Part shown: in pieces, positions 7,792 through 15,621 of the stretch
How positions within the stretch are numbered: the first letter of the stretch is position 1
How the letters are laid out: the number at the start of each line of letters is the position of its first letter
NCBI GenBank assembly: GCA_045595285.1
Contig: JAZOAC010000075.1
Span: 1 to 41,249 of the forward strand
Direction: 5' to 3'
DNA length: 41,249 nucleotides
Source of the DNA: UBA1731 sp045595285
Lineage (GTDB): Bacteria > Verrucomicrobiota > Kiritimatiellia > RFP12 > UBA1067
Notes under the pieces: model-generated
What the model was told of the DNA's origin: nothing
The model's input: the letters and a program-made list of their open reading frames with translations, nothing else
The model's database searches: none
Position numbers and translations under genes: made by a program

Positions 7792-7891
7792 GGGACGATG
7801 TTCTCGTCCCTATGCTGTGCCCCACGGGGCGATGGGCGTCCCCGAAGGGGCGCCGCGTAGCGGCGAGCCTACGCCCCGTGGGGCACAGCAT
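7792..7891. repeat. Hairpin cluster with 20-bp perfect inverted arms
   Basis: Outer arms at 7812-7831 and 7872-7891 are exact reverse complements (core TGTGCCCCACGGGGCG). Between them lie CCCC-GAA-GGGG and GCCGC-GTA-GCGGC stems, giving a cloverleaf-like fold. A further hairpin, GGGACGA/TCGTCCC, precedes it (7792-7810). The remainder of the 299-bp gap 7613-7911 shows no gene. This could be a REP- or MITE-like palindromic element, or part of an IS end. Confidence 0.6.
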
Positions 7892-7911
7892 GAAATCCTT
7901 TCTGACGGTCA

Positions 7912-8612
7912 TCAGGCAGTCTCCTTGAACCACTCGGCACGGAATTCAACCGGAGTCTTGTAGTTCAACTTTTCATGCAGACGACGATGGTTGTAAATCC
8001 AGATAGCCTCCTTAACCGCTTTACGCGCCTCGCCCTTCGTCTTGAAGTGCCGATCAAGGAAGTACTCGCCTTTAAGGATGCCGTTGAGCCGCTCTGCCAT
8101 GCCATTTTCGTAGCAGTGCAGTTCCTCTGTCATACTCGATTTCCATCCAAGATCGTCCAGTAACGCACGATATACGTGTGAGCCGTACTGACATCCTCTG
8201 TCGGAATGCGCCACGACCTCTTTGCCTGCGCCGACTGCCTTCGCTGCCATCTTCAGTGCTGCAAGCGGTCCCGACTCGGTCTCTAACGTGTCGCTCATCG
8301 CCCAGCCGACGATGTCCTTTGCGAACATATCCATCACCAGCGACAGATAGACGAAACCATCCTCGGTATAGATGTATGTGATATCCGAGCAAAGTGCTTG
8401 GTCTGGCGCCGTGATTTCTTTGTCCTTGACGAGGTTTGATGATGGTATGAGAGACGGATCTTGCTTGGACGCACAAGGGCGAGAATCAACTCTTCGTTGA
8501 TTTCCTTGCGGGAACGAGCTTTGGTAGCCTTGTAGAACGCGGCCCTACTAATCCCGAATCGGCGGCAGATAGCGCACACGGAACGCTTCATTTCAGACGC
8601 AGACACATGCAT
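7912..8612 (-). pseudogene. IS3-family transposase (OrfB), deleted and frameshifted
   Basis: The N-terminal part (8612 downward) has an OrfB-type start, SVCAICRRFGISRAAFYKA. After about residue 48 the frame changes and the linker normally present before the catalytic core, roughly 80-90 residues, is missing. The core continues in another frame with all three acidic residues in context: CSDITYIYTEDG, VAHSDRGCQYGS and YENGMAERLNGILKGE, ending RAEWFKETA. So the catalytic domain is nearly intact but no full protein can be made. A run A7G at 8624-8631 resembles the slippage site between orfA and orfB, but no orfA is visible upstream, where the symporter gene begins. A possible terminus TGTCCAG is at 8670-8676; no matching right end was found. 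Confidence 0.85.
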
Positions 8613-8650
8613 TAACTCACGCCGTTCTTTTTTTCGACTTGCAGTAACTT

Positions 8651-10144
8651 TCAGAACTTGCGTTTACTTCTGGACACGACGGGGGAAAATCCTCTGGTGA
8701 AGCACGCTTTGCGAAGGCAAGCAAATGCCAGACCGGAAAAGAAAAGCGCCGATGTTCCAAATACTATCGAAAGATTCGCATGGAACGACGATTGGAAGAA
8801 CACCACCCATGCCACAACCGCTATTCCAGCAACAGTCGCAACCGCCGCCTGAGCAGAAGTGACACGTTTCGACACGCATCCAAGCAGGAACAGACCCAAC
8901 ATGCCGCCAGAAAGCACACCCTGAAGCATCCACCAGGTCGACAAGGCCGACTCAACTCCAATCACGAGGAATGCAATCCCCACAGAAGCCAATCCAAGGA
9001 ATAGCGTCGCGCCGCGAAGAACTTGCACGCAAGCCGTGTCTGAGGCATCTTTACACATGTATCGACGAAACCAGTCCTCCATGATCACAGTAGCGCCGGA
9101 ATTCAAGGTTGAGGAGACCGTGCTCATCGCCGCCGCTATGATCGCCGCGACAAGAACTCCCGTCACGCCAACCGGAAGCGAGTGCATAATGAAATAGGGG
9201 AACACGGAATCCTTTACAGCCATGACTTCGGCCGGAAGCATGCCGGGACGAGCCGTGTAATATGCCCACAGAAGCGTGCCGATGGCCACGAAGCAAACCG
9301 TAACGGGAAGGTAGAGAAAGCTGCCGAGACAGACGGACTTCACCGCACCGCGCATATCTCTGGCCGATATGTACCGCTGCGTATAGCTTTGGTCTATGCC
9401 AAGGTTCTGCAGATTGATGAACACCGCATATATGAAAGTAACCCAAAATGTCTCCGAAGCCCAGTCCGTAAACGAGAAGGAACCCAAAGACAGTTTCCCC
9501 TCAGACCAGATGCGCTCTGCCGCCGAAGCGATCCCGTCCGGCATGGAGAACACAAGAACGCCAATGCACAGAAGCGTTCCCGCCATCAGCACAACGGACT
9601 GCACCGCATCGGTCCATATGACAGCAAGCACCCCTCCCAACATCGAATATACGCACGTAGCGAGCCCCACAATCAGTATCGTCATCGGAACACTCCAGCC
9701 AAAAAGCGTTTTCAGCAGCAGCGCAAGCAGGTAGAGGATGACGCCGGAGCGGGCTGTCTGCATCACCAGGAAACACGCACTTCCATACATGCGCGCCCAG
9801 GCGCCAAAGCGTTCCTCAAGAAAAGAGTAGGCGGATACGGAATGGAGATTCCGGTACAAAGGCACGAACACCAATGCCGCGACAACGGCCGTGAGCGGAA
9901 CTGTGAACGAAAACACAAGCGCGTTCCAGTTTGAGGCGAACGCCTTTGCAGGAAGAGCGAGAAAGGATATGGAGGAGACGAGTGTCGCGAAAATGGAAAG
10001 CCCGATGGCCCAGTTCGGAGCCGCGCCGCGACCGGCGACAAAACCATCCGCTCCTTTTGCGCTCTTGCGGAAGTAGAACGAACAGCCAAAGACCGTTACA
10101 CCGACCAGATAGGCTATGAGAATGAAGAGATCTACGGCATTCAC
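8651..10144 (-). CDS. Sodium:solute symporter (SSS family)
   Basis: A 497-residue membrane protein with the SSS pattern: about 13 hydrophobic segments beginning at LFILIAYLVGVTVFGCSFYF, the substrate/sodium region NWAIGLSIFATLVSSISFLALP, and the signature AAAMSTVSSTLNSGATVIMED in the second half. It takes up a small solute with Na+; the substrate is not readable, but operon partners (kinase, DapA-family enzyme) point to a sugar acid or related monomer. Its ATG overlaps the stop of the DapA-family gene (10141-10144). Oddity: residues after ~477 have no counterpart in the duplicated fragment at 169-423, and the last few codons run through the possible IS terminus at 8670-8676, so the tail may be foreign. 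Total length is normal for the family and it looks functional. Confidence 0.9.
   Translation of the reverse strand: MNAVDLFILIAYLVGVTVFGCSFYFRKSAKGADGFVAGRGAAPNWAIGLSIFATLVSSISFLALPAKAFASNWNALVFSFTVPLTAVVAALVFVPLYRNLHSVSAYSFLEERFGAWARMYGSACFLVMQTARSGVILYLLALLLKTLFGWSVPMTILIVGLATCVYSMLGGVLAVIWTDAVQSVVLMAGTLLCIGVLVFSMPDGIASAAERIWSEGKLSLGSFSFTDWASETFWVTFIYAVFINLQNLGIDQSYTQRYISARDMRGAVKSVCLGSFLYLPVTVCFVAIGTLLWAYYTARPGMLPAEVMAVKDSVFPYFIMHSLPVGVTGVLVAAIIAAAMSTVSSTLNSGATVIMEDWFRRYMCKDASDTACVQVLRGATLFLGLASVGIAFLVIGVESALSTWWMLQGVLSGGMLGLFLLGCVSKRVTSAQAAVATVAGIAVVAWVVFFQSSFHANLSIVFGTSALFFSGLAFACLRKACFTRGFSPVVSRSKRKF
8714..8968. repeat. Right copy of the 255-bp direct repeat
   Basis: This stretch of the symporter gene recurs at 169-423 in the same orientation with four mismatches. 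The two copies bracket 424-8713, which contains the lipoprotein cluster, the ATPase genes and the broken IS3. Recombination between them would remove that block. Confidence 0.9.
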
Positions 10145-11058
10145 AGTTCCACCCCCAGTTCGATAAGCCGCTCACGGACAATGGCGCGATCAGAGGCATT
10201 GAACGGTTCACGCGGAGCCGCCAGCGTACCGGAACATATCCCCATAAGCGAAAGTGCGCACTTCACACCCTTGACGAAGCTTGAGTTGTGATGTCCTACA
10301 CCGTATATGAGCGACGAGACATGCATGATCCGCTCCTGAAGACTGCGCACCTTGTCGACATCCTTCGCCGTCGCCGCATCATAGAGATCAACGAAAGTGC
10401 GCGGAAACAGATTTGCCCCTCCAGCAACCCCGCCTGCCGCACCCATCAGCACAACCTCGCCCATCGCCTCCTCCGGACCGATGAATATCCGGAAGTCCGG
10501 CCTGTCGCGCATCGCGTAACGGCAGGCGTTGAAATATCCGATGTTACCGGACGAATCCTTAAGTCCGATGATGTTGGGATGCTTCGCCAACTCCACGACC
10601 GTCTGCACGTCAATCGACACCTTCACCTGGGCCGGCATGTTGTACAGGAAAAGCGGCAAAGGCAACCTGTCCGCAAGATTCCGGTAGTAGTCGACAAGCT
10701 CCGGCTGCCCGGCGGCAAAATAGTACGGAGGGGCGGCGACGAGCGCGTTCGCGCCGCAATCCGCCGCATATTCGGCAAGCCGCAAGGATTCGTCTATCAC
10801 CGTATCCGTTATTCCGACCAGCACCAGCACACGTCCGCCGACCTGACCGCATACACGCTGAACCAATTCCCGTCTTACCGCATACGGCAGGTCCGTCGCT
10901 TCACCTGTCGTTCCCAGCAGAAACAGACCGTGCACCCCGCCTGCAAGAATATGCTCCACAAGACGCGACACGCCTTCAACATCAAGTCCGCCATCTTCCG
11001 CAAGAGGCGTAACCATCGGAGGTATCACTCCATAAAACTTCTCTGAATCCATCTTCAT
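10141..11058 (-). CDS. DapA/NAL-family lyase or aldolase, cytoplasmic
   Basis: A 305-residue class I aldolase of the dihydrodipicolinate synthase/N-acetylneuraminate lyase superfamily. The substrate motif GTTGE is at 49-53, the catalytic Tyr in LFLYN at 139, and the Schiff-base Lys in IIGLKDSSG at 167. No signal peptide. The family includes DHDPS, sialic-acid lyase, 2-keto-3-deoxygluconate aldolase and several sugar-acid dehydratases; the sequence alone does not pick one. Lying between an FGGY kinase and a sodium symporter, behind a GH28 gene, it more likely acts on a 2-keto-3-deoxy acid or related catabolite than in lysine synthesis. Both ends are coupled by ATGA overlaps. Confidence 0.85.
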   Translation of the reverse strand: MKMDSEKFYGVIPPMVTPLAEDGGLDVEGVSRLVEHILAGGVHGLFLLGTTGEATDLPYAVRRELVQRVCGQVGGRVLVLVGITDTVIDESLRLAEYAADCGANALVAAPPYYFAAGQPELVDYYRNLADRLPLPLFLYNMPAQVKVSIDVQTVVELAKHPNIIGLKDSSGNIGYFNACRYAMRDRPDFRIFIGPEEAMGEVVLMGAAGGVAGGANLFPRTFVDLYDAATAKDVDKVRSLQERIMHVSSLIYGVGHHNSSFVKGVKCALSLMGICSGTLAAPREPFNASDRAIVRERLIELGVEL

Positions 11059-12560
11059 TTCTCTGTCACCGATTCCTTCTTGCCGATGTTTACCATGAAT
11101 TTTCTGAACCCTTCAACGCCCTTGGCATCCGGACCGCATACGTGCGGCGTCGACGCGGAAAAGAAAGTGCGGCCGAGGAAATCCGGAAGCGAATCGCCGC
11201 CGCCCGTCAACACATGAAAGCGATACGCCGCCAAGGCCGCAACACCCCACGCACCGCCCTCACCCGCCCCCTTCAACGCGGCGACAGGCGTCTCGAGCGC
11301 ATCCGCAAGAATCTGCTGCGCGACACGAGGAGTCGTGAAAAGCCCGCCATGTCCAGTGAAGCGAGACATGCGCACACCCTGGGCATAAAGCGTTTCCATT
11401 CCTGACGCCAACGTTGCGAACACTGCATACAGCTCTGCCCGCACAATGTTCGCACGGGTAAGTCGTGCATCCGGTGAATGCCAAAGATATGGATTGGATT
11501 CCGGGACATTGGCCAAGGGTTCCGCCGAAATCCAGTTTGTGGCCAGAACGCCGCCGCAATCCGGATCCCCTTCAGACAGTGCCTCATTGAGCAGCGAATC
11601 GTAGTCCCCGCCGAAGAGGTCGACCCAACGATCCAGTTCGCCGCATCCGTTGTTGCAGTGAACCATCGCCACATCGTCGCCGGACGGAGTGGACACGAAA
11701 TCAATCCACTGATTTACGCGATCAATCGGCCGTTCCAGAACCGCCATGGCGAATACGCTCGTTCCAACGGATACGTTCCCGGTGCCGGGACGCACCGAGT
11801 TCGTGGCAACCATCCCCGTCCCCCCGTCACCTTCGGGCGGACAGAGCGGGATTCCCGATTCCAACACCCCGGTTTCATCAAGCAGCGCCGCACCCTCTGA
11901 AGTAAGAGATCCGGCATCCTCCCCGGCAACAAGAACCTTTGGGAATACCTCCGTGACATCAATCCCCGTAAGGTTGCGGAACATATCCACCTTTTGCGGA
12001 TCGTACGTTTTCTGCGCCGCAGCAACCGGGAACATCCCCGACGCGTCATCAATTCCCAGCACACGTCTGCCCGAAAGCAGGAAATGTACGTATCCGGCAA
12101 GCGTAGTCATATGGGCAATGCGCCCGACATGCTCTTCACTGTCCAAAATGGACTGGTACAGCTGCGCCACCGACCAGCGTATCGGAATGTTCTCTCCAAA
12201 ATGTCTGGAAAGCTCCTGCCCGGCTCTTTCCGCATTCGTGGAACGCCACGTGCGGAACGGGGCGACAAGCGCATCTGATTCATCAAACGCAAGGTATCCG
12301 TGCATCATGCCGGATATGCCGATCGCATCAAAGCGGCGCGGACGCTCTCCAAACCTTTCCGCGAACCGTGCGGCGCAGTCTGCGTATGCGGCGGCCAGCC
12401 CGCGCCTCGCATCTGCAAGATCATACGTCCATATGCCGCCATCCGCCCGCCGGTTCTCCCATGCGAACGAGCCCGAAGCCAACACGTCTCCGGTTCCGTC
12501 GATAACAACCGCCTTTATGCGAGTCGAACCCAGTTCGATTCCAAGAAATCTCCTGTCCAT
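11055..12560 (-). CDS. FGGY-family carbohydrate kinase
   Basis: About 501 residues from the ATG at 12560 (AGGG 8 bases upstream); the longer frame begins only at a TTG within the gap. The phosphate-1 loop FLGIELGSTRIKAVVID begins the protein. GISGMMHGY is the usual substrate/catalytic segment, TGNVSVGTSVFAM the phosphate-2 loop, and GHGGLFTTPRVAQ with GEGGAWGVAA the adenosine region. It phosphorylates a sugar or sugar derivative with ATP; the substrate is unknown, and xylulokinase or ribulokinase would be automatic guesses only. It starts 72 bp after the FG-GAP gene and its stop overlaps the next ATG (11055-11058). Confidence 0.85.
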   Translation of the reverse strand: MDRRFLGIELGSTRIKAVVIDGTGDVLASGSFAWENRRADGGIWTYDLADARRGLAAAYADCAARFAERFGERPRRFDAIGISGMMHGYLAFDESDALVAPFRTWRSTNAERAGQELSRHFGENIPIRWSVAQLYQSILDSEEHVGRIAHMTTLAGYVHFLLSGRRVLGIDDASGMFPVAAAQKTYDPQKVDMFRNLTGIDVTEVFPKVLVAGEDAGSLTSEGAALLDETGVLESGIPLCPPEGDGGTGMVATNSVRPGTGNVSVGTSVFAMAVLERPIDRVNQWIDFVSTPSGDDVAMVHCNNGCGELDRWVDLFGGDYDSLLNEALSEGDPDCGGVLATNWISAEPLANVPESNPYLWHSPDARLTRANIVRAELYAVFATLASGMETLYAQGVRMSRFTGHGGLFTTPRVAQQILADALETPVAALKGAGEGGAWGVAALAAYRFHVLTGGGDSLPDFLGRTFFSASTPHVCGPDAKGVEGFRKFMVNIGKKESVTEK

Positions 12561-12632
12561 CTTCAACACCCTGTCAAGGTTTTCAATTCGCGTTAAGTCT
12601 ATCACGTTTCCGTACAAATAAAATCCGGCGGA

Positions 12633-14582
12633 CTATTTGTTCGCGATTTCGAGATAATAGAAATATCCGTCCTCTGCGCCGACCAGCAACTCCAGGCGTC
12701 CATCACCATTGAAATCCACGGTCGTCGGAGCAGTAGAATGTCTGGCAAGCTGCCGCGCTCCGGCCATCATCGGATTGGCGAAGCAAGTCACGCCGTTTCG
12801 AACTCCAAGATTTATGTAGATATCAACATTCACACCATCGGCAAGCAAATCTACTTGTCCATCTCCGTTCATGTCCGCAAGCGCCAGTTTTCTGCGACCG
12901 CTCCGTCCGGCAGGACGTTGACTCAGACGCAACGGTCTGCCATCCCTGTCCGCAAAAACCCGTTTTGGCGGCAAAAGCAAAAGTTTGCCGTCTTTCCGCC
13001 TCCGCTCAAACAATGCAAGATATCCTTCATGGTCGAGCATGACCAGATCGACAAGGCCGTCGCAATTCCAATCAAACATTACCGGCGTAGTGCGCCACTG
13101 AGTAAGCAGACCTTTCGGATTCGCCTTATGATGGGGCCTGTACCATCCATAGGCAAGGGGCGGCTGCACCCCTTCCCATTCCACTTCAACATCGGCGGCG
13201 GGGGACAATTCCGGTTTTGTCCTTGTCCCTATGTTCCTGAACCATACGACATCACCGACAATCGTGTTTACCATCAAATCAGGGAGTCCATCACCATCCC
13301 AATCTGCCGCACTAAGACAAGTATAGCCCCAGTTCCGCTCCACAGGTCCTTGGATGGATCCTTTCAATCCTGCCTTGAAACATATCGTCCGGCCACCTGC
13401 TTTGAGCCTGACTGGTTCTGCCCAACGAGGAAGCGCAACACCAGCTCCCGAAAGATTCTCAATGAACCCTATCTCGCCTGCAGAGTTGCCGCAAAGAATA
13501 TCCCAATCCCCATCACCATCCCAATCGACACCATATGGAGTCGAAAGGACTCCAAAGTTCAGATCATCCGCCTCCTGACGGAAATAGTACGGTTTCTCAA
13601 ACCAAGGCGGCTGCCCCTTCACTCCTGCACCGCGAATGAAAGCCACCCGTCCATCCTCATCGCCGCAGATTATGTCGAGACAACCATCTCCATCCCAGTC
13701 AAAAGCCGAAGGTGTTATCATGGCAAGATCCATCTCAAGCGGGAGACCGTCTTTCGTGCACAACGGTCTCCCGGAAGCATAGATCGGAGCGGTCCTAGTA
13801 CCTATATTCTCAAACCAAGTGAACGTGTTGACATAACAACCGCAGATGATATCAAGATCCCCGTCTCCATCCCAGTCTTCACACATCGGCATAGGATTTC
13901 CTTCTGTGACCAATGGTTCGCCGTTTTCGAGACGGATCGGCACAGGTGCCGCATACACGGGAGACGCTTCATCTCCGGACTCTCTACGAACAAAATAGAC
14001 ATTGCCGACATTGGGCGGTCCTATCCAACGGCCATCGGAAGCGTAATTCTCACGCATGCCGGAACCCCATAAAGCATCCGCAAGTTCTTCCCAGTCATCT
14101 GTACCGACAAGAATATCCAGCATCCCATCTCCATCAAAATCCACTTCTCGCCAGATATTTGCCTGAAGCGAATTGGAATGGACATTGTCGGGAATATTTC
14201 CGAATCGCCTGCCATTGCCAAACAGATGCCGCGGAAAATCATGGTGCCTGACGCCCGGCATGAAAACATCGTTTGCGCCATTGCGCATGGAATTTCCACG
14301 CACCACATTCCAGAATCCGTCCGCTATCCGCTCCCCTTTGGCGAAGACGGGCTTCACTCCTCCTGGATTTCGAAAGAGGTAGGTTCCGTTGTAAGGCCTG
14401 CAAGGACAACTCACAAGAAGATCAATATCTCCGTCACCATCCCAATCCATCGGAACCGGCCAAGCCCACAGACCTACCTTCAGGTCTCGAGTCTCACCGG
14501 AAGTCGCAACGCACGACAACCGCACGAAGTCCGCAATGACAACATACGGACAGATCACAAACAGCAATATAAATTTCATCAT
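12633..14582 (-). CDS. Exported FG-GAP/VCBS-repeat beta-propeller protein
   Basis: A 649-residue protein with a signal peptide (MMKFILLFVICPYVVIADF). It holds nine blade-type calcium loops of the form D-x-D-G-D-G-x-x-D, for example DWDGDGDIDLLVS, DFDGDGMLDILVG, DWDGDGLPDLMVN and DFNGDGRLELLVG; one is degenerate (DWNCDGLVDLVML). This is the FG-GAP/VCBS propeller pattern and the protein is mostly propeller. Such domains bind ligands, sometimes glycans; the related fold occurs in PL11 rhamnogalacturonan lyases, but I do not see their N-terminal signature, so no enzyme activity is claimed. It overlaps the upstream gene by ATGA (14579-14582), and likely works outside the cytoplasm on the same glycan. 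Confidence 0.85.
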   Translation of the reverse strand: MMKFILLFVICPYVVIADFVRLSCVATSGETRDLKVGLWAWPVPMDWDGDGDIDLLVSCPCRPYNGTYLFRNPGGVKPVFAKGERIADGFWNVVRGNSMRNGANDVFMPGVRHHDFPRHLFGNGRRFGNIPDNVHSNSLQANIWREVDFDGDGMLDILVGTDDWEELADALWGSGMRENYASDGRWIGPPNVGNVYFVRRESGDEASPVYAAPVPIRLENGEPLVTEGNPMPMCEDWDGDGDLDIICGCYVNTFTWFENIGTRTAPIYASGRPLCTKDGLPLEMDLAMITPSAFDWDGDGCLDIICGDEDGRVAFIRGAGVKGQPPWFEKPYYFRQEADDLNFGVLSTPYGVDWDGDGDWDILCGNSAGEIGFIENLSGAGVALPRWAEPVRLKAGGRTICFKAGLKGSIQGPVERNWGYTCLSAADWDGDGLPDLMVNTIVGDVVWFRNIGTRTKPELSPAADVEVEWEGVQPPLAYGWYRPHHKANPKGLLTQWRTTPVMFDWNCDGLVDLVMLDHEGYLALFERRRKDGKLLLLPPKRVFADRDGRPLRLSQRPAGRSGRRKLALADMNGDGQVDLLADGVNVDIYINLGVRNGVTCFANPMMAGARQLARHSTAPTTVDFNGDGRLELLVGAEDGYFYYLEIANK

Positions 14583-15604
14583 CTGTCATACCCCGACTTG
14601 GCTCTGCGCACAAGTTCCATAGATTCAAGATAAAATTCACGGTTACGTTCAATAATACCCGGTCCAGTATATGCGCCATCATCAAGATATCCCCACCAAG
14701 GTGCCATCATAAAGCCCTTGAGTGCGGACAATGATATGCGCGATCGGCAATACTTCACGAGTTTTTCGAATCGGTCATCGGAGAGTCCCTGTTTCCATCC
14801 TTTCGTCTCCGACCAGTGTGTTCCACACGGGACCTGTTCGAAGCCGGCCTTGTCCAAAATCTCAAAACTGCGAAGAGCCGGCAACGCATCTTCCGCACCC
14901 TTTTCTGTTGACCCCAAGTTCCAGATGTCAGAATAGTACCAGTTGGACTGAAGAACCGACTTCGGACATTTTCGGACATATTCTTCCGGACGCTTCCAGG
15001 CGGCATCAGACCACATCCATGCTCTTGAACCGCAAGATTCAACAACACCGACAGTCTTAAGAAGATCATGCCACCAGAGTTCTCCGTGCCGTGCCGAGGC
15101 ATAGCAATGATACTTCATATGGTCGATGCCCTCTTCATCGAAACCGATGTGAAAAAGCCGGGGGCGACTGAATATCTCGCATGTATCCCTGATGACATCC
15201 TCACAGACCCGATAGTATGCCGGAGTGGACAGCATCCGGTGATACTCGCCCAGCCACGCATCATGACATGCTGAGAAGTTAAGTTTTGGGATTGCCTCTA
15301 TACCCATTTTCTTCAGACGCGAAATCTCCGACTTCATCCGATCGGGACTCCAGCTTCCCCTGACCGCCAACTCCGGATGCGAAGGATAGCACAGCGCCTC
15401 ACCGAGATCAATGACAAGCATGTTCATTCCAATCTCGGCCATTTTCTCCGTCCATTCCCTCCACACCCTCTCATCCCAACGCACATGATCAATCGAATAC
15501 CGGTACCTGAACTTCGGATCTATGTTGTTTGGATCTTTCGGCGCATCCCACCACATGTTAGCCCCCAGATGCACCAGTTCGGCCCATATCATCTTTCCTT
15601 GCAT
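14579..15604 (-). CDS. Putative glycosidase, GH20-like TIM barrel
   Basis: About 341 residues from the ATG at 15604, preceded by AGGAAGGA at 10 bases; an alternative ATG at 15625 overlaps the previous stop. There is no signal peptide, so a cytoplasmic location is expected. The segment FHIGFDEEGIDH resembles the HxGxDE catalytic strand of GH20 hexosaminidases, with other barrel-like strands: GMNMLVIDLGEALCYPSHP, GIEAIPKLNFSACHDAW, SRAWMWSDAAW, and GFMMAPWWGYLDDG. It is shorter than classical GH20 and lacks their N-terminal domain. Likely cleaves oligosaccharides after import, but family membership is uncertain. Confidence 0.6.
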   Translation of the reverse strand: MQGKMIWAELVHLGANMWWDAPKDPNNIDPKFRYRYSIDHVRWDERVWREWTEKMAEIGMNMLVIDLGEALCYPSHPELAVRGSWSPDRMKSEISRLKKMGIEAIPKLNFSACHDAWLGEYHRMLSTPAYYRVCEDVIRDTCEIFSRPRLFHIGFDEEGIDHMKYHCYASARHGELWWHDLLKTVGVVESCGSRAWMWSDAAWKRPEEYVRKCPKSVLQSNWYYSDIWNLGSTEKGAEDALPALRSFEILDKAGFEQVPCGTHWSETKGWKQGLSDDRFEKLVKYCRSRISLSALKGFMMAPWWGYLDDGAYTGPGIIERNREFYLESMELVRRAKSGYDR

Positions 15605-15621
15605 AGGAACCCGATCCTTCC

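Noticed and set aside
8072..8476. Open frame within the transposase remnant
   Set aside because: Alternative frame over the IS3 OrfB sequence; the catalytic motifs are in other frames.
12561..12617. Longer kinase start at a TTG codon
   Set aside because: The family begins at the phosphate-1 strand right after the ATG at 12560; the extra residues match nothing.
12738..14072. Plus-strand open frame of 444 codons opposite the FG-GAP gene
   Set aside because: It is antisense to a protein with nine clear calcium-binding repeats, has no domain, and arises from the codon bias of the true gene.
12633..14582. PL11 rhamnogalacturonan lyase
   Set aside because: The propeller loops are similar in kind, but the N-terminal PL11 signature and catalytic context were not found.
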